A stretch of 64,000 nucleotides of DNA from an uncultured Aquimarina sp. (GCA_947503135.1 CANNCQ010000005.1:62001-126000), one strand, 5' to 3'. Shown: positions 1 to 10,812, counted from the stretch's first letter. Numbers and translations: made by a program. Notes: generated by a model from the letters alone, not told the origin.

Positions 1-1261
1 TCAATTTATCGTGATGCTCTTTATCTCCAAATAATGAAGATTTAAATCCGATAAATTCTGCCGGAATAATTTTAGTTCCTTGATGTATTAACTGAAAAAA
101 GGCATGTTGTGAATTAGTTCCTGCCTCTCCCCAAATAACAGTTCCTGTTTGGTAATTAACAGCATCTCCGTTCCTATCTACTCCCTTACCATTACTCTCC
201 ATAATGCCTTGTTGTAAATACGCCGGTAAACGGTGTAAATATTGGTTATATGGAATTATAGCTTCTGTCTCTACAGCATAAAAATTATTATACCATACGG
301 TTAACAAACCTAATACAACAGGTATGTTTTGCTCGAATGGTGTGTTTTTGAAATGTGTATCCATTTCATTTGCTCCCTGAAGCAATTCGTCGAATTGTTC
401 AAAACCTATGGATAAAGCAACTGACAAACCTACAGCACTCCATAAAGAGAATCTTCCTCCTACCCAATCCCATAAAGGGAAAATATTTTCTTCGGCAATA
501 CCAAATTCCGTTACATTTTTAATGTTGCTTGAAACCGCTACAAAATGCTTACTTACCTGTGAAGCGTCAGCTTTTTCAATAAACCATGTACGAGCAGTAG
601 TAGCATTAGAAAGCGTTTCTTGCGTGGAAAATGTTTTAGAAACCACAACAAACAAAGTTGTTTCAGGGTCAAAATTCTTTAAATTTTGGTGAATATGATC
701 TCCATCGACATTTGATATAAAATGAACCTTTAAATGATTTTTATAATATTCTAATGCTTCCGTAATCATTACAGGGCCAAGGTCCGATCCTCCAATACCT
801 ATATTAACTATATCTGTAATTGATTTACCTGTGTACCCTTTATGAGCTCCAGAAATCACCTTATCACAAAAGCCCTTAATTTTTTGTTTTACAGCATCTA
901 CTTCAGGCACAACATTATCACCATCAATAAGTATAGTATCAGTCTTCGGTGCTCTTAATGCCATATGCTGAACAGCTCTTCCTTCAGTAGCATTAATAGC
1001 ATCTCCTTTGTAGTAACTACTAATTGCATCCTTTAAACCTACTTCTTCGGCAAGGTCAACGAGTAACTTTAACGTAGTTTCGTCTATTCTATTTTTTGAA
1101 AAGTCTACATAAAAATCTTTCCACTTAATGGTTAATTTTTCGCCTCTATTTTTATCCGAAGCAAATAACTCTTTTAAATGTGTATTTTTAGTCGCATTAA
1201 AGTGATCTTGTAATGCTTTCCAAGCTTTTGTTTGTGTTGGGTTTTGTGACGGTAATGCCAT
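1..1261 (-). CDS. pgi: Glucose-6-phosphate isomerase, C-terminus cut by window edge
   Basis: The reading frame starts at an ATG at 1261 ([14 protein letters not shown]) and runs open off the left edge, about 420 codons of an expected 520-550. It carries the sugar-isomerase signatures [10 protein letters not shown] and [13 protein letters not shown] and the stretch [11 protein letters not shown] near the C-terminal active site. The enzyme interconverts glucose-6-phosphate and fructose-6-phosphate in the cytoplasm (glycolysis and gluconeogenesis). Its start lies inside the last 65 bases of the upstream M23 peptidase gene on the same strand, so the two are probably co-transcribed. Identity is secure; only the C-terminal end is unseen. 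Confidence 0.95.
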   Translation of the reverse strand, partial: MALPSQNPTQTKAWKALQDHFNATKNTHLKELFASDKNRGEKLTIKWKDFYVDFSKNRIDETTLKLLVDLAEEVGLKDAISSYYKGDAINATEGRAVQHMALRAPKTDTILIDGDNVVPEVDAVKQKIKGFCDKVISGAHKGYTGKSITDIVNIGIGGSDLGPVMITEALEYYKNHLKVHFISNVDGDHIHQNLKNFDPETTLFVVVSKTFSTQETLSNATTARTWFIEKADASQVSKHFVAVSSNIKNVTEFGIAEENIFPLWDWVGGRFSLWSAVGLSVALSIGFEQFDELLQGANEMDTHFKNTPFEQNIPVVLGLLTVWYNNFYAVETEAIIPYNQYLHRLPAYLQQGIMESNGKGVDRNGDAVNYQTGTVIWGEAGTNSQHAFFQLIHQGTKIIPAEFIGFKSSLFGDKEHHDKL

Positions 1262-2516
1262 TATCTATTTCAATTTTAGTATTAGGGTAAGTTATGGAAT
1301 CTAAGCTATATTTTAGGGGTTTTATAAAGCTAAAATAATCTTGCTTATATTTTTCTTCTAGATTTTTAGCGCTTGGTAATTTTTGTCGGTAAGGATCCCG
1401 TTGTTTTCCGTTTACCCAAAAACGATAACATACATGCGGCCCTGTAGCCAAACCTGTACTACCCACTTTACCAATCACTTGGCCTTGCTTAACAAACTGC
1501 CCTTTTTTTACTAAAATTTTGGACATGTGTAAGTATTGTGTGCTGTATTTCCTATTATGTTTAATTTTCACATACCGACCATTACCCGAGGTGTACCCTG
1601 CTTTTATAACTGTTCCGTTTGCAGTGGAAAGTATTGGTGTTCCTCTTGGCGCTGCATAATCTGTCCCTTTATGTGCTTTCCATCGTTTTTGAACAGGGTG
1701 ATAACGGCGAGGAGAAAAACGTGACGAAATTCTACTAAATTTCAAAGGTGCTTTTAAGAAAAAACTTTGTAATGATTTCGCGTTTTCATCATAAAAAGAA
1801 CGTTCTAATTGTTGATCTTCATTTTCAACACCGTATTCAAAAGCATAAAATGGAGATCCCGCATGTTCAAAAACAGCTGCTTCCACATTTTTAATACCAA
1901 CAAAGGTACCGTCTTCTAAATACTGTTCATTATAAATAACTTTAAAACGATCTCCCTTTTGTATTTTAAAAAAATCAATACTCCATTGATACACACCAGA
2001 AAGTAAATGCGATAAATAAGCTGAGGAGCCTGCATCTTCAACAGCCTTAGATAAAGAGCTATCAATAACGCCACTCATTTTACTCTTTCTAGTTAAAACT
2101 TTTTTAGATTTGTTTTCCGCATAAATAGAATCTTCAATATGAAGTACGGTATACTTAACTTTATTTTTTTGATAAATGAAAGCTTCTATATCACTAGGAT
2201 TATCTTTACATTTTAAAATAGTATATGGTTTCCCAGAAGTAATTCTGGCTACATTAAAACTATCTTTAACAGAGTTTACTATTTCAAACACTTTTGATCT
2301 CTTAACACCATGCGCATCTAACAATCCTCCAAAACTATCGCCATTATGAATAGTATCGGATACCACTTCAAAATCGTTTAGAATATATCCGTACTTTTCT
2401 TCGAGAACTTCTTTTTTGACTTCTTGCGAAATCTTTGCTTGTAAAGCTGGTTTCTTTTCACAGGAAAAAAACAATGTGCTACACACTGAAATTAACAAAA
2501 AAAATCTCAATATCAT
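1197..2516 (-). CDS. M23 family murein endopeptidase, lipoprotein
   Basis: About 439 aa. The N-terminus is hydrophobic and ends in a lipobox-like LFFSC, so a lipid-anchored envelope protein is likely. The C-terminal half is an M23/LytM peptidase with the zinc and catalytic residues present: [11 protein letters not shown] (HxxxD), QYLHMSK and [10 protein letters not shown] (HxH equivalent HVCY, with the second position changed). M23 enzymes cut peptide cross-links in peptidoglycan. I chose the ATG at 2516 rather than the GTG at 2531, because the GTG would overlap the upstream gene and adds only five residues. The 3' end overlaps pgi by 65 bases. The N-terminal third resembles the OapA/Csd3-type regulatory region of such peptidases, though weakly. 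Confidence 0.88.
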   Translation of the reverse strand: MILRFFLLISVCSTLFFSCEKKPALQAKISQEVKKEVLEEKYGYILNDFEVVSDTIHNGDSFGGLLDAHGVKRSKVFEIVNSVKDSFNVARITSGKPYTILKCKDNPSDIEAFIYQKNKVKYTVLHIEDSIYAENKSKKVLTRKSKMSGVIDSSLSKAVEDAGSSAYLSHLLSGVYQWSIDFFKIQKGDRFKVIYNEQYLEDGTFVGIKNVEAAVFEHAGSPFYAFEYGVENEDQQLERSFYDENAKSLQSFFLKAPLKFSRISSRFSPRRYHPVQKRWKAHKGTDYAAPRGTPILSTANGTVIKAGYTSGNGRYVKIKHNRKYSTQYLHMSKILVKKGQFVKQGQVIGKVGSTGLATGPHVCYRFWVNGKQRDPYRQKLPSAKNLEEKYKQDYFSFIKPLKYSLDSITYPNTKIEIDNGITVTKPNTNKSLESITRSL

Positions 2517-2520
2517 CTCC

Positions 2521-3489
2521 TTACTTTTCACTATTTACTAATTCCTCTACCCATGATTTACCCCAATTAAGCAATTCTTCGGAAGTCCATAAACTTGGGA
2601 AAAAACTTAATTTCTGAAACGTAGGTGGCAAAAATTGCTTCCAATTGGTTCCGCCTGTTGCTTTTAAATCATTCTTATTGTCTTTACTTAAGTATTTATA
2701 TGCTGTTTTATAATGCGCTAAACCCCAATTAACATTTATATTTTCATCCAATCTTCGCATTTCACCAATTAAATCTTCATTTTCTCGGTCTTTTTCTGAT
2801 AGCTTTAGGTAACTATGATAAATAGTGTTTTCCTTTAATTCATTTGAAATACGCAACAATCTAGGATTATACCTTTCTTCAAATTGCTTTAACGTTAGTG
2901 TCTTTTCACCTGTAACAGCATCAGTCGCTCCACTTTTCCAATAAAGCTCTTCATAAACTTCTATAATAGACGAATCCTCAGAATATTTATTACGACATTC
3001 TTGATTTACTAAATTGCATAGTGGTGTAGCATAAATTTCAATCATTCTAAATTGAACTGATTGAAAACCGCTCGCAGGTATTAGAGACATTCTAAATTTA
3101 AGGAATTGATCTTTATCCATTCCGTTTTTCATTACCTCAAAAGAACTGATTAAGGCCTCTACGTAACAATTTATTCGTCTAATTTTAGTAAATAAAATTT
3201 CTGAATCCAGAGATCCATCTCCTACAATTTGCTTCATTTCATGTAATATTAACTTGAAATAAAGTTCTGTTATTTGGTGGTATGTAATAAAAATTTCTTC
3301 GTCTGGGAAATGTGTTTTCGGAACTTGTAAACTCAATAAAACATCTAAATGAATATAGTCCCAATAAGTTAGGTAACGATCATATAAAAGTCCGTCTAAA
3401 TATGACCCTAAGTCTTGCCCTGAATTTTTAAACTTCTCTTCTAATAATTTAACTCTATTAGTAATTTCTGGCTTCAAGGCATCACTCAT
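2521..3489 (-). CDS. Tryptophan 2,3-dioxygenase family protein
   Basis: The protein is 322 aa. It matches the heme-dependent tryptophan 2,3-dioxygenase fold: DRYLTYWDYIHLDVLLSLQ near the N-terminus, YHQITELYFKLILHEM with the substrate-contacting His71, SGFQSVQFRMIE at 140-151, the likely heme-ligand His259 in WGLAHYKTAYKYL, and an ATGGTNWKQFLPP segment equivalent to the family's GTGGS loop. It would open the indole ring of L-tryptophan to N-formylkynurenine, the first kynurenine-pathway step. No other kynurenine gene is in the window. It sits 2 bases downstream of the DUF3108 gene and 4 bases upstream of the M23 gene, so it is part of that transcription unit. Substrate range cannot be judged from sequence alone. 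Confidence 0.87.
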   Translation of the reverse strand: MSDALKPEITNRVKLLEEKFKNSGQDLGSYLDGLLYDRYLTYWDYIHLDVLLSLQVPKTHFPDEEIFITYHQITELYFKLILHEMKQIVGDGSLDSEILFTKIRRINCYVEALISSFEVMKNGMDKDQFLKFRMSLIPASGFQSVQFRMIEIYATPLCNLVNQECRNKYSEDSSIIEVYEELYWKSGATDAVTGEKTLTLKQFEERYNPRLLRISNELKENTIYHSYLKLSEKDRENEDLIGEMRRLDENINVNWGLAHYKTAYKYLSKDNKNDLKATGGTNWKQFLPPTFQKLSFFPSLWTSEELLNWGKSWVEELVNSEK

Positions 3490-3491
3490 TT

Positions 3492-4274
3492 CTAATTTAC
3501 TTTTTCTAATGGATATTTTAATCCATCATATTTATTTAAAACCGCCGACAATGTTCCTACAGCTAAATCTGCAGAAATTTTAACGGGAATCAAATTTTCA
3601 TCCTTACTTATCCAAACGCTTAAGCTTTCCTCTTCTTTAAAGACTCTGTCGGCCATTACCGATGGCCTAAAGCGCAAACATTTTATTTTGCCAAATTTAG
3701 TACGAATGATTTCCTCTCCCAAATACTTCAACTTAAAATTATAATTTTCTTCATCAAAAAACATGGTTAGTTGTTCCTCGTCGCCAATTTTTAAGTTATC
3801 AATATCAATTACGTTCCTTAAGTAGTAAAATGATGAGATCATATCATGGATATTCTCCAAAGTATCAAATTGCTTTGTGGTTTTATGTTTCCTGTTGTTT
3901 ACTATTGCTTTATTGTTTACTTGATCAAAATCAATAATAATATCTTTTTTATATCCTCCTTCATTTATATCCCTAACAAATCTATAAGGTCGATAGGTTG
4001 CCATATCCATATAAGTTTCATAACGATCTCTTATTTTAAAGAAGAAACTTAAAAACTTTGACGACTTACCCTCTCCTACAACATGATAAACTGGCTTTCC
4101 ATTAAGGATTTCTTTTTGGTTAGTTAGTGTTGCCGTACTTGTGTTAAAGCTTAAGTATTTTATTTTAAATTCTAGGAATTCATTTTCAGAAAAAACACAT
4201 TCATTAGCTATGTTTTGCGCTGACACAGGCAAGAAACTCAATAACGATAAGAATAAATATATACTAAATTTCAT
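3492..4274 (-). CDS. DUF3108 secreted protein
   Basis: 260 aa with a cleavable signal peptide (hydrophobic run ending PVSAQ). The body matches DUF3108: repeated beta-strand-like stretches, RDRYETYMDMATYRPYRFVR and LSVWISKDENLIPVKI near the end. The family is periplasmic and has no settled function. It is the first gene of the unit DUF3108 - tryptophan dioxygenase - M23 peptidase - pgi; a strong promoter lies about 45 bases upstream of its ATG. What role it plays beside a tryptophan-degrading enzyme is unknown. Confidence 0.82.
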   Translation of the reverse strand: MKFSIYLFLSLLSFLPVSAQNIANECVFSENEFLEFKIKYLSFNTSTATLTNQKEILNGKPVYHVVGEGKSSKFLSFFFKIRDRYETYMDMATYRPYRFVRDINEGGYKKDIIIDFDQVNNKAIVNNRKHKTTKQFDTLENIHDMISSFYYLRNVIDIDNLKIGDEEQLTMFFDEENYNFKLKYLGEEIIRTKFGKIKCLRFRPSVMADRVFKEEESLSVWISKDENLIPVKISADLAVGTLSAVLNKYDGLKYPLEKVN

Positions 4275-4319
4275 AAGCTTTAACCTGGAGATTTATTGAA
4301 AATAAACCAACTACCATTC

Positions 4320-4350
4320 CAAATTTAAATAAAAGGAATCCTTAAACAAA
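4320..4350 (-). promoter_or_regulatory. Bacteroidota-type promoter of the DUF3108 unit
   Basis: Read on the minus strand: TTTG at 4350-4347, a 19-base spacer, then TAAATTTG at 4327-4320. This fits the Bacteroidota housekeeping consensus (-33 TTG, -7 TAnnTTTG, spacing 17-23). It lies 45 bases upstream of the DUF3108 ATG and downstream of the patatin gene stop. Confidence 0.7.
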
Positions 4351-4360
4351 ATATAAAACT

Positions 4361-6592
4361 TTAAAACCAATAACCAACGCTAACAAAAACTTGATCTTGA
4401 GTATTTGGATCTGGGGAAAAAGCATATTTCAATTGAATTGGCCCAATAATAGACTCATAACCATAACCTACGGCATAACCAGAAAAACCAACCCGTCGGA
4501 ACCAATCTTTAATATTAAAAATTCGACTACCTATGTTTGCAAAATTTGCGGAAGCATTGATATGGTGCTTTTCGAAAAAAACATAATCTGCTGTAAAAGA
4601 AGATTTCACAAAACTATCCCCTGACAATTCAAAAAAATCTCTTCCATAAAAAGGAATTTGATTATTAATTATTTTAGATCCAAATCCTCCTAAAAAAAAG
4701 TCTAATGAATTAATCCCCTCAGATCTTCCCAAACGAATACCCCCGGCTAATTCTGTTAAAAGAGAAAATCTTTTTCCGAAAGATTTTGCGAAAATGAAAT
4801 TTGTTTTAGCAATGGCAAATTCATCTTCTGATTGAGAAGAAAATGGGTACGCTTTAAAGCTTCCATCAAAAAAAATTCCTTTCGAAGGAAAATACTTATC
4901 GTTTAAACTATCAAATTTTATGTCCGAAAAAAAACCGTAAAAATTAACATCTTCAAATACCGTACCTGTTAAAGATGTCGCTTCTATATCAATAGTTTCA
5001 GTATCTACACTAAGCCATTTTTGCTCCAAACCCACTCTAAAAGCAAAAGTTTCATTTAGCAAAGTTTCCAAATACAATTGAGTTGAAAGATCCTGATACT
5101 CTAAGTCTATCGTATTTACTGGTATGTCCGGCAAGCCCCTCCTATCTCTCGCTGTGGCATAATCAAAGGCAATATCAAATTTAGAATAATAATTGCGTAA
5201 ACCTATACTCCAATAATTACCCTTATCAATATAATATTCCAAAGCATATCGTGGTGAATCTCCTAAAATAGCATCGAAAGACAAGACGTCATTTTGAAAT
5301 AGTAATTTTTTCCGTGTGTAATTAATAATTGCTGCTGATTTATATAAATCGTCATAATGCAAACCAAACTTAAAATAACTTTTGGTTTCTACTTCCTTAA
5401 CTTCTAATTCCAATCTGTTTTTTTGAAATGAATCTTTAACAATATTATACCGTATGGTTTGAAAATTTTTTGTGGCATATAAATTATCTAACCCTATATT
5501 CAGCTTTTCTAAACTTACTTCAGAAGCACCTCTTAAGCCCATTTTACCCTTTACGTAAGCTCTACTGTAATTATTATTATTGTTTATTTTAACCTCATCA
5601 ATTCGTAATTTATGAATTGGTTTTACTTTTTCTTTTGCTTTTAAATGTTTTCTTTGAGAAGCTGCTATTTGCTTCAATCGCTCTAATTGTATCCTTGCTT
5701 TTTCTTCCCCTTCCTTTATAATTTCTTCCCCCTTATCAAAACCTACTACTGAAAATCGTTTTATATCTGGGCGAATAAAAACATCAGTTAGTTTCTTTTT
5801 AGCCTTCATGGCTTCAATAGTTTTGAAATTACTTATTTGAAGCATTATATCTGTAATCGAACTCATTTCGGATCGGCTCATTAATGAATCCTGAACATCC
5901 ACACCGATAACTAATTCTACTCCTCTTTTTCTTATTTCTTCTACAGGATAATTATCTGTAACACCTCCATCAGTAATTAATTTCCCTTTATATAAAATCG
6001 GACTATAAACAGAAGGCAGGGCACCACTTGCAGCTACTACTTCTGGTAAATTTCCAGAGTCAAAAACCAATCCTTCTCCCGTTTCAATATCGGTTGCAGT
6101 ACAAAAAAAAGGCACTGGTAATTTAGAAAAATCTTTTATATGTCGAACGTGGGTAGTTATTTTTGAATAAAAATTATAAAAATTTTGACCATTTGAAATC
6201 CCTTTGGGTAGGCTAATTTTTCCTTTTACAATGGGTAGCGTTAGTGCATACTTTTCAGCATCCTCTTTTTCGTAAAAAGTTTTTGAATTTCGAGGTAATT
6301 TATCCTGTATTAATTTACTAAAATCTACGGAATGAAATAATGAATCTAATTGCTTCCCTGAATAACCAGAAGCATACAAACCACCTACTATTGCCCCCAT
6401 ACTAGAACCTGAAATATAATCCAATCGAATACCTACTTCATCAATCACTTTTAACACTCCAATATGTGCTAATCCCTTTGCTCCACCACCACTGAGGACT
6501 AAGCCTACTTTTAAATCTTCGGGTTGTTTTTCCTGCGAAAGCATTACCGTGAAGGGTAGCATAAAAAAAAGAATTTTTAAAACTGGTTTCAT
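4361..6592 (-). CDS. Patatin-like phospholipase with C-terminal outer-membrane barrel
   Basis: 743 aa. After a signal peptide (about 1-19) comes a patatin lipase domain with the glycine-rich oxyanion loop SGGGAKGLAHIGVL, the nucleophile elbow GSSMG (Ser64) and the catalytic Asp208 in TDGG, so the Ser-Asp dyad is intact. From about residue 330 there is a POTRA-like linker and then a beta-strand-rich barrel ending in FVSVGYWF, with a terminal aromatic residue as in outer membrane proteins. This architecture resembles PlpD-type autotransporters, in which the lipase is held at or moved across the outer membrane. It starts 28 bases downstream of uvrC and may be co-transcribed with it. Confidence 0.9.
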   Translation of the reverse strand: MKPVLKILFFMLPFTVMLSQEKQPEDLKVGLVLSGGGAKGLAHIGVLKVIDEVGIRLDYISGSSMGAIVGGLYASGYSGKQLDSLFHSVDFSKLIQDKLPRNSKTFYEKEDAEKYALTLPIVKGKISLPKGISNGQNFYNFYSKITTHVRHIKDFSKLPVPFFCTATDIETGEGLVFDSGNLPEVVAASGALPSVYSPILYKGKLITDGGVTDNYPVEEIRKRGVELVIGVDVQDSLMSRSEMSSITDIMLQISNFKTIEAMKAKKKLTDVFIRPDIKRFSVVGFDKGEEIIKEGEEKARIQLERLKQIAASQRKHLKAKEKVKPIHKLRIDEVKINNNNNYSRAYVKGKMGLRGASEVSLEKLNIGLDNLYATKNFQTIRYNIVKDSFQKNRLELEVKEVETKSYFKFGLHYDDLYKSAAIINYTRKKLLFQNDVLSFDAILGDSPRYALEYYIDKGNYWSIGLRNYYSKFDIAFDYATARDRRGLPDIPVNTIDLEYQDLSTQLYLETLLNETFAFRVGLEQKWLSVDTETIDIEATSLTGTVFEDVNFYGFFSDIKFDSLNDKYFPSKGIFFDGSFKAYPFSSQSEDEFAIAKTNFIFAKSFGKRFSLLTELAGGIRLGRSEGINSLDFFLGGFGSKIINNQIPFYGRDFFELSGDSFVKSSFTADYVFFEKHHINASANFANIGSRIFNIKDWFRRVGFSGYAVGYGYESIIGPIQLKYAFSPDPNTQDQVFVSVGYWF

Positions 6593-6619
6593 GGTAGTTG
6601 GTTTACTCTGCTAAAATTA

Positions 6620-8425
6620 CTATTTTATATTTTTTAAATTAAGGTAATAATCTATTATTTTTTGAGCTCTCGAATTACCCACTACAGTTACTAACTCTTT
6701 TTTTGTAGCTTCTTTAATTCGTTTTACGGATCGAAAATGCTTTAGTAGCTCTACTGTTGTTTTTTCTCCAATACCTGGTATTGCATCTAATTCTGTTTCC
6801 AAGGCTGCTTTACTTCTTTTATCTCTATGAAAAGTAATTCCGAATCTATGAGCTTCATTTCGCATATGCTGAATAACCTTTAAACTTTCAGACTTTTTAT
6901 CTAAGTATAAAGGGTATTTATCTTCGGGGTAGAAAATCTCTTCTAAACGCTTTGCAATTCCTACAATCGTTACCTTTCCTCTAATATTCAAATCTTCTAG
7001 CGCTTTTAATCCAGATGACAACTGCCCTTTACCTCCATCAACAATTATTAACTGAGGTAACTCTTCTCCTTCCTCTAGCATTCTTTTATAGCGCCTGTAA
7101 ACCACCTCTTCCATAGAAGCAAAATCATTGGCTCCCTCTACTGTTTTGATATTAAATTTGCGATAGTCTTTTTTACTAGGTTTGGCATTTTTAAAAACTA
7201 CACAGGCAGCCACAGGGTTGGTTCCTTGTATGTTCGAATTATCGAAACACTCCATATGCAATGGTAATTTTGGAAGGCGCAAATCTTTTTGAATTTGCCC
7301 TAAAATACGCTTCGTATGCTTTTCTGGATCAATAATTTTTATTTGCTTAAATCGTTCCTGCCTTGCAAACTTAGCGTTTCGCAACGATAAATCAAGAATT
7401 TTACGTTTATCACCTAATTGAGGAATCGTAATTTTTATATTATTTGAAACCGCTACTGGGAATGGTAAATAAATTTCTCGCGAAAGCGACTTAAAACGCT
7501 GCCTTAATTCTACTACCGAAAGCTCTAAGATCTCTTCATCAGTTTCTTCTAATTTTTTCTTAACCTCGGTAGTATGTGAACGCACAATAGCGCCATGAAA
7601 TATTTGCATATAATTTACATAGGCATAGCTGTCATCACTCTCTATACTAAAAACATCTACATTTGTTATTTTAGGATTTACAACCGTAGACTTAACTTGA
7701 TAATCCTGAAGGGCATCTATTTTATTTTTAATCCATTGCGCTTGTTCAAACTCCATTTTAGCAGCATGGGCATTCATTTTTGCTGTAAAAAAATCCAATG
7801 CCTCTTTATAGTTTCCTTTAAGAATACTTCTAATAGACTTAATATATTGGTCGTATTCTTGTAATTCTTCTTCTCCCTCACAAGGACCTTTGCATTTTTT
7901 CAAATGATACTCCAGGCAAACTTTATATTTACCACTATCAATATTTGATTGAGACAAATCGTAATTACACGTTCTAATAGGGTATAATTCTCTTATTAAA
8001 TTTAATAAAGCACTTAGTACTTTCCCATTGGTATAAGGTCCGAAATATTCAGAACCATCCTTAATCATTCTTCGAGTTGAAAATACTCTAGGAAAACGTT
8101 CCTTTTTAACGCATATCCACGGGTAAGACTTATCGTCTTTAAGTAAAATATTATAGCGCGGTTGATGCCTTTTAATTAGGGTGTTTTCTAATAACAATGC
8201 ATCGGATTCGGTATTTACAACGATGTGTTTTATCGTTGCAATTTTTTTTACCAACACCCTTAAGCGAGCACTGTCATGTTTTTTATTAAAGTAAGAAGAA
8301 ACGCGTTTTTTTAAATTCTTGGCTTTACCTATATAAAGTATACTATCATCTTTGTCAAAATACTGATAAACTCCAGGCGAACTGGGCAATATTTTTACTT
8401 GTAGCTCTACCGAATTTAATTCCAT
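6620..8425 (-). CDS. uvrC: Excinuclease ABC subunit C
   Basis: 601 aa, the usual length. Domains in order: GIY-YIG nuclease at the N-terminus (SSPGVYQYFDKDDSILYIGK), a cysteine cluster around 160-180 (CLEYHLKKCKGPCEG), a UVR motif (FEQAQWIKNKIDALQDY), the RNase H-like second nuclease (ECFDNSNIQGTNPVA) and tandem helix-hairpin-helix repeats at the C-terminus (LDAIPGIGEKTTVELLKHF). It makes the two incisions around a DNA lesion in nucleotide excision repair together with UvrA and UvrB, which are not in this window. The ATG at 8425 is the only sensible start. Confidence 0.97.
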   Translation of the reverse strand: MELNSVELQVKILPSSPGVYQYFDKDDSILYIGKAKNLKKRVSSYFNKKHDSARLRVLVKKIATIKHIVVNTESDALLLENTLIKRHQPRYNILLKDDKSYPWICVKKERFPRVFSTRRMIKDGSEYFGPYTNGKVLSALLNLIRELYPIRTCNYDLSQSNIDSGKYKVCLEYHLKKCKGPCEGEEELQEYDQYIKSIRSILKGNYKEALDFFTAKMNAHAAKMEFEQAQWIKNKIDALQDYQVKSTVVNPKITNVDVFSIESDDSYAYVNYMQIFHGAIVRSHTTEVKKKLEETDEEILELSVVELRQRFKSLSREIYLPFPVAVSNNIKITIPQLGDKRKILDLSLRNAKFARQERFKQIKIIDPEKHTKRILGQIQKDLRLPKLPLHMECFDNSNIQGTNPVAACVVFKNAKPSKKDYRKFNIKTVEGANDFASMEEVVYRRYKRMLEEGEELPQLIIVDGGKGQLSSGLKALEDLNIRGKVTIVGIAKRLEEIFYPEDKYPLYLDKKSESLKVIQHMRNEAHRFGITFHRDKRSKAALETELDAIPGIGEKTTVELLKHFRSVKRIKEATKKELVTVVGNSRAQKIIDYYLNLKNIK

Positions 8426-8545
8426 AAATTCAAAGATAAAATTATATCATTCCTTTATAAAAATAACTTGTAAATTGTTAGTATTAATTTAACACTTGCT
8501 ATTTATTAATAATGTACTCTTGCAAATATTTTGCTTTTTTAAATT

Positions 8546-8971
8546 ATGTTTCCTAAAAAAATTACAATAGGCCGAATAGATATTGCCGATTTCCCGCTAC
8601 TGGGTTTACAGAACATTGATATAAAAATTGATACTGGGGCTTACACATCAAGTATTCACTGCAAAAACATTGCAGAGAGAAACAACCAATTGATTTGTGA
8701 ATTTCTCGACCCTACACACCCAAATCATAATGGCGAAACCTTTATTTTCAAAGAATTTGACACAGCCTCAGTAAAAAGCAGTAACGGCATGGTTTCTTTA
8801 AGGTATTCCATAAAAAGTAAAATAATACTTTTTGGAAAAACATATCCGATTACCTTAACTTTAAACGACAGGGCTGATATGAAATTCCCGATATTAATAG
8901 GCCGAAAATTTTTAACAAAAAAGTTTTTAGTCGATACCGAACTTACTAACCAATCCTACGACAAAAAATAA
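8546..8971 (+). CDS. RimB-like retropepsin-fold protease (zinc-protease family PF05618)
   Basis: 141 aa. The N-terminus reads [13 protein letters not shown] and then [13 protein letters not shown], with the aspartic-protease-like D29-T30-G31 motif, followed by PILIGRKFL; both fit the family long called 'ATP-dependent zinc protease', now seen as a retropepsin fold. In Pseudomonas the RimB member works with RimK, the ligase that adds glutamates to ribosomal protein S6. Here it lies 2 bases upstream of rimK, which supports the same partnership. No classical zinc-peptidase motif is present. The function as a glutamate-tail protease is inferred from the neighbourhood and family. Confidence 0.85.
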   Translation: MFPKKITIGRIDIADFPLLGLQNIDIKIDTGAYTSSIHCKNIAERNNQLICEFLDPTHPNHNGETFIFKEFDTASVKSSNGMVSLRYSIKSKIILFGKTYPITLTLNDRADMKFPILIGRKFLTKKFLVDTELTNQSYDKK

Positions 8972-8973
8972 TT

Positions 8974-9846
8974 ATGAATATTGTAATCTTATCAAGAAAC
9001 CCTAAATTATACTCTACAGACGCTTTAGCCCAAGCTGCTATTAAGCGCAAACATACAGTACGAATAATTGACCCTATAAACTGTGATATTGTTATTGAAA
9101 AAAAGAATCCTTGTATTTATTTTAAGGGAAAAAAATTAGATCATGTTGATGCCATAATACCTCGCATAGGATCTTCTATAACTTATTATGGCACTGCTGT
9201 TGTTCGTCAGTTCGAAATGATGAATGTTTTTACCACAGTAGGTTCACAAGCTTTGGTGCACTCAAGGGATAAGCTACAAAGTTTACAAATACTATCTAAA
9301 GCCAAATTAGGACTTCCTAAAACAGTTTTTACAAATTACTCAAAAAATGTAAACGATGTAATTTCACACGTAGGCGGTGCACCATTAATAATTAAATTAC
9401 TTGAAGGCACCCAAGGGTTAGGAGTTGTTTTAGCGGAAACAAAAAATGCAGCTGAATCTGTGATTGAGGCATTTAACGGACTACAAGCTAGGGTAATTGT
9501 TCAAGAATATATTGAAGAAGCTAAAGGTGCGGACATTAGAGTTTTTGTTGTAGATGGCCATGTTGTTGGCGCAATGAAACGCCAAGGTAAAGAAGGTGAA
9601 TTCAGATCGAATTTACACCGAGGTGGCTCTGCAAATATCGTAGAATTAACTGACGAGGAAGAAACCGCTGCCATTAAAGCTGCAAAAGCATTAGGTCTTG
9701 GCGTTGCGGGAGTCGATATGCTTCAAAGTGAACGTGGTCCTTTAATACTAGAAGTGAATTCTTCTCCAGGATTAGAAGGCATTGAACTAGCTACAAAAAA
9801 AGATATTGCTAAAACTATTATTCGTTACATTGAAAAAAACATATAA
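8974..9846 (+). CDS. rimK: RimK-type alpha-L-glutamate ligase (S6 modification)
   Basis: 290 aa, typical for RimK. It is an ATP-grasp ligase: an N-terminal pre-ATP-grasp domain ([15 protein letters not shown]), the ATP-binding loop [34 protein letters not shown], and the metal-binding end [15 protein letters not shown]. Known RimK enzymes add glutamate residues to the C-terminus of ribosomal protein S6. It is tightly packed between the RimB-like gene (2-base gap) and an M14-like deacylase (3-base gap). The target protein here has not been shown; other RimK-like ligases use other acceptors. Confidence 0.93.
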   Translation: MNIVILSRNPKLYSTDALAQAAIKRKHTVRIIDPINCDIVIEKKNPCIYFKGKKLDHVDAIIPRIGSSITYYGTAVVRQFEMMNVFTTVGSQALVHSRDKLQSLQILSKAKLGLPKTVFTNYSKNVNDVISHVGGAPLIIKLLEGTQGLGVVLAETKNAAESVIEAFNGLQARVIVQEYIEEAKGADIRVFVVDGHVVGAMKRQGKEGEFRSNLHRGGSANIVELTDEEETAAIKAAKALGLGVAGVDMLQSERGPLILEVNSSPGLEGIELATKKDIAKTIIRYIEKNI

Positions 9847-9849
9847 TTT

Positions 9850-10812
9850 TTGGACACAGACAAATTACTCATATTAGGTCACGAAATCGGATTAGGAGAA
9901 CGCAGAACAATAAATTTTAACCTAGCCAAGCTATACACTTCCACTAAAGTGGAAATACCTATTATTGTAGAACGTTCTAAAATTCCCGGACCAGTAGTGC
10001 TTTTTACTGGTGGTATTCATGGTGACGAAATCAACGGAGTTGAAATTGTTCGGCAGCTTATTCAAAAGAAAATTAATCGCCCTAAAACAGGAACCATCAT
10101 TTGTATTCCTGTACTTAACGTTTTTGGTTTTTTATCTATGGATCGCAATTTTCCAGATGGGAGAGATTTAAACAGAGTGTTTCCCGGCACTAAAAACGGT
10201 TCTTTAGCTGCCCGATTTGCCTATCAATTTACTAATGAAATTTTACCAAGTGTAGATGTTTGCCTTGATTTTCATACAGGTGGTGCTAGTCGATTTAATG
10301 CTCCCCAAATTAGAGTAGCACCTAATGATATTGAATTATTAAGCTTTGCCAAAATTTTTAATGCTCCTTTTTTGCTATATTCAAAAAACATTGATAAATC
10401 CTATCGAAGTACCTGTTCAAAAATGGGAAAAAAAATACTTCTTTATGAAGGTGGAAAATCTCAAAGCAACGACAAAGAAGTGGCTCGACAAGGGGTGAAT
10501 GGGAGCATTCGAATTTTAGCTCATTTAGGAATGCTACAAGATAATTTTAAAATCCCCATGCCTTCTAAAAACACACAAATAATTACAGATAGTCGATGGA
10601 TAAGAGCTAAATATAGCGGCCTATTTCATTGTAAAATTAATTGTGGAGACTACGTTTCAAAAGGAGACACAATTGCCACTATAACCGACCCCTACGGCAA
10701 AATGCGGCATTGCGTAAAAGTGAGCAGCAGTGGTTATATTATTAATACTAATGAATCTCCTATAGTATACCAAGGAGATGCAATTTTTCACATTAGCAAA
10801 AGCCATGAATAA
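9850..10812 (+). CDS. Succinylglutamate desuccinylase/aspartoacylase family zinc hydrolase
   Basis: 320 aa; the start is TTG at 9850, three bases after rimK, and no better start fits the conserved N-terminus. The M14-like zinc site is visible: His57 and Glu60 in GGIHGDEINGVEIV, His142 in DFHTGG, and the substrate-binding DLNRVFPG at 106-113. A lipoyl/biotinyl-like beta domain follows at the C-terminus (KINCGDYVSKGDTIATI). The family cleaves N-acyl or peptide bonds next to a carboxylate. Linked to rimK it could trim or remove glutamates from RimK products, but this is inference; a small-molecule amide is equally possible. Confidence 0.85.
   Translation: MDTDKLLILGHEIGLGERRTINFNLAKLYTSTKVEIPIIVERSKIPGPVVLFTGGIHGDEINGVEIVRQLIQKKINRPKTGTIICIPVLNVFGFLSMDRNFPDGRDLNRVFPGTKNGSLAARFAYQFTNEILPSVDVCLDFHTGGASRFNAPQIRVAPNDIELLSFAKIFNAPFLLYSKNIDKSYRSTCSKMGKKILLYEGGKSQSNDKEVARQGVNGSIRILAHLGMLQDNFKIPMPSKNTQIITDSRWIRAKYSGLFHCKINCGDYVSKGDTIATITDPYGKMRHCVKVSSSGYIINTNESPIVYQGDAIFHISKSHE

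Noticed and set aside
8431..8438. TATCTTTG on the minus strand as promoter of uvrC
   Set aside because: It matches the -7 box but lies only 5 bases before the ATG and has no -33 TTG; a transcript could not include the start codon.
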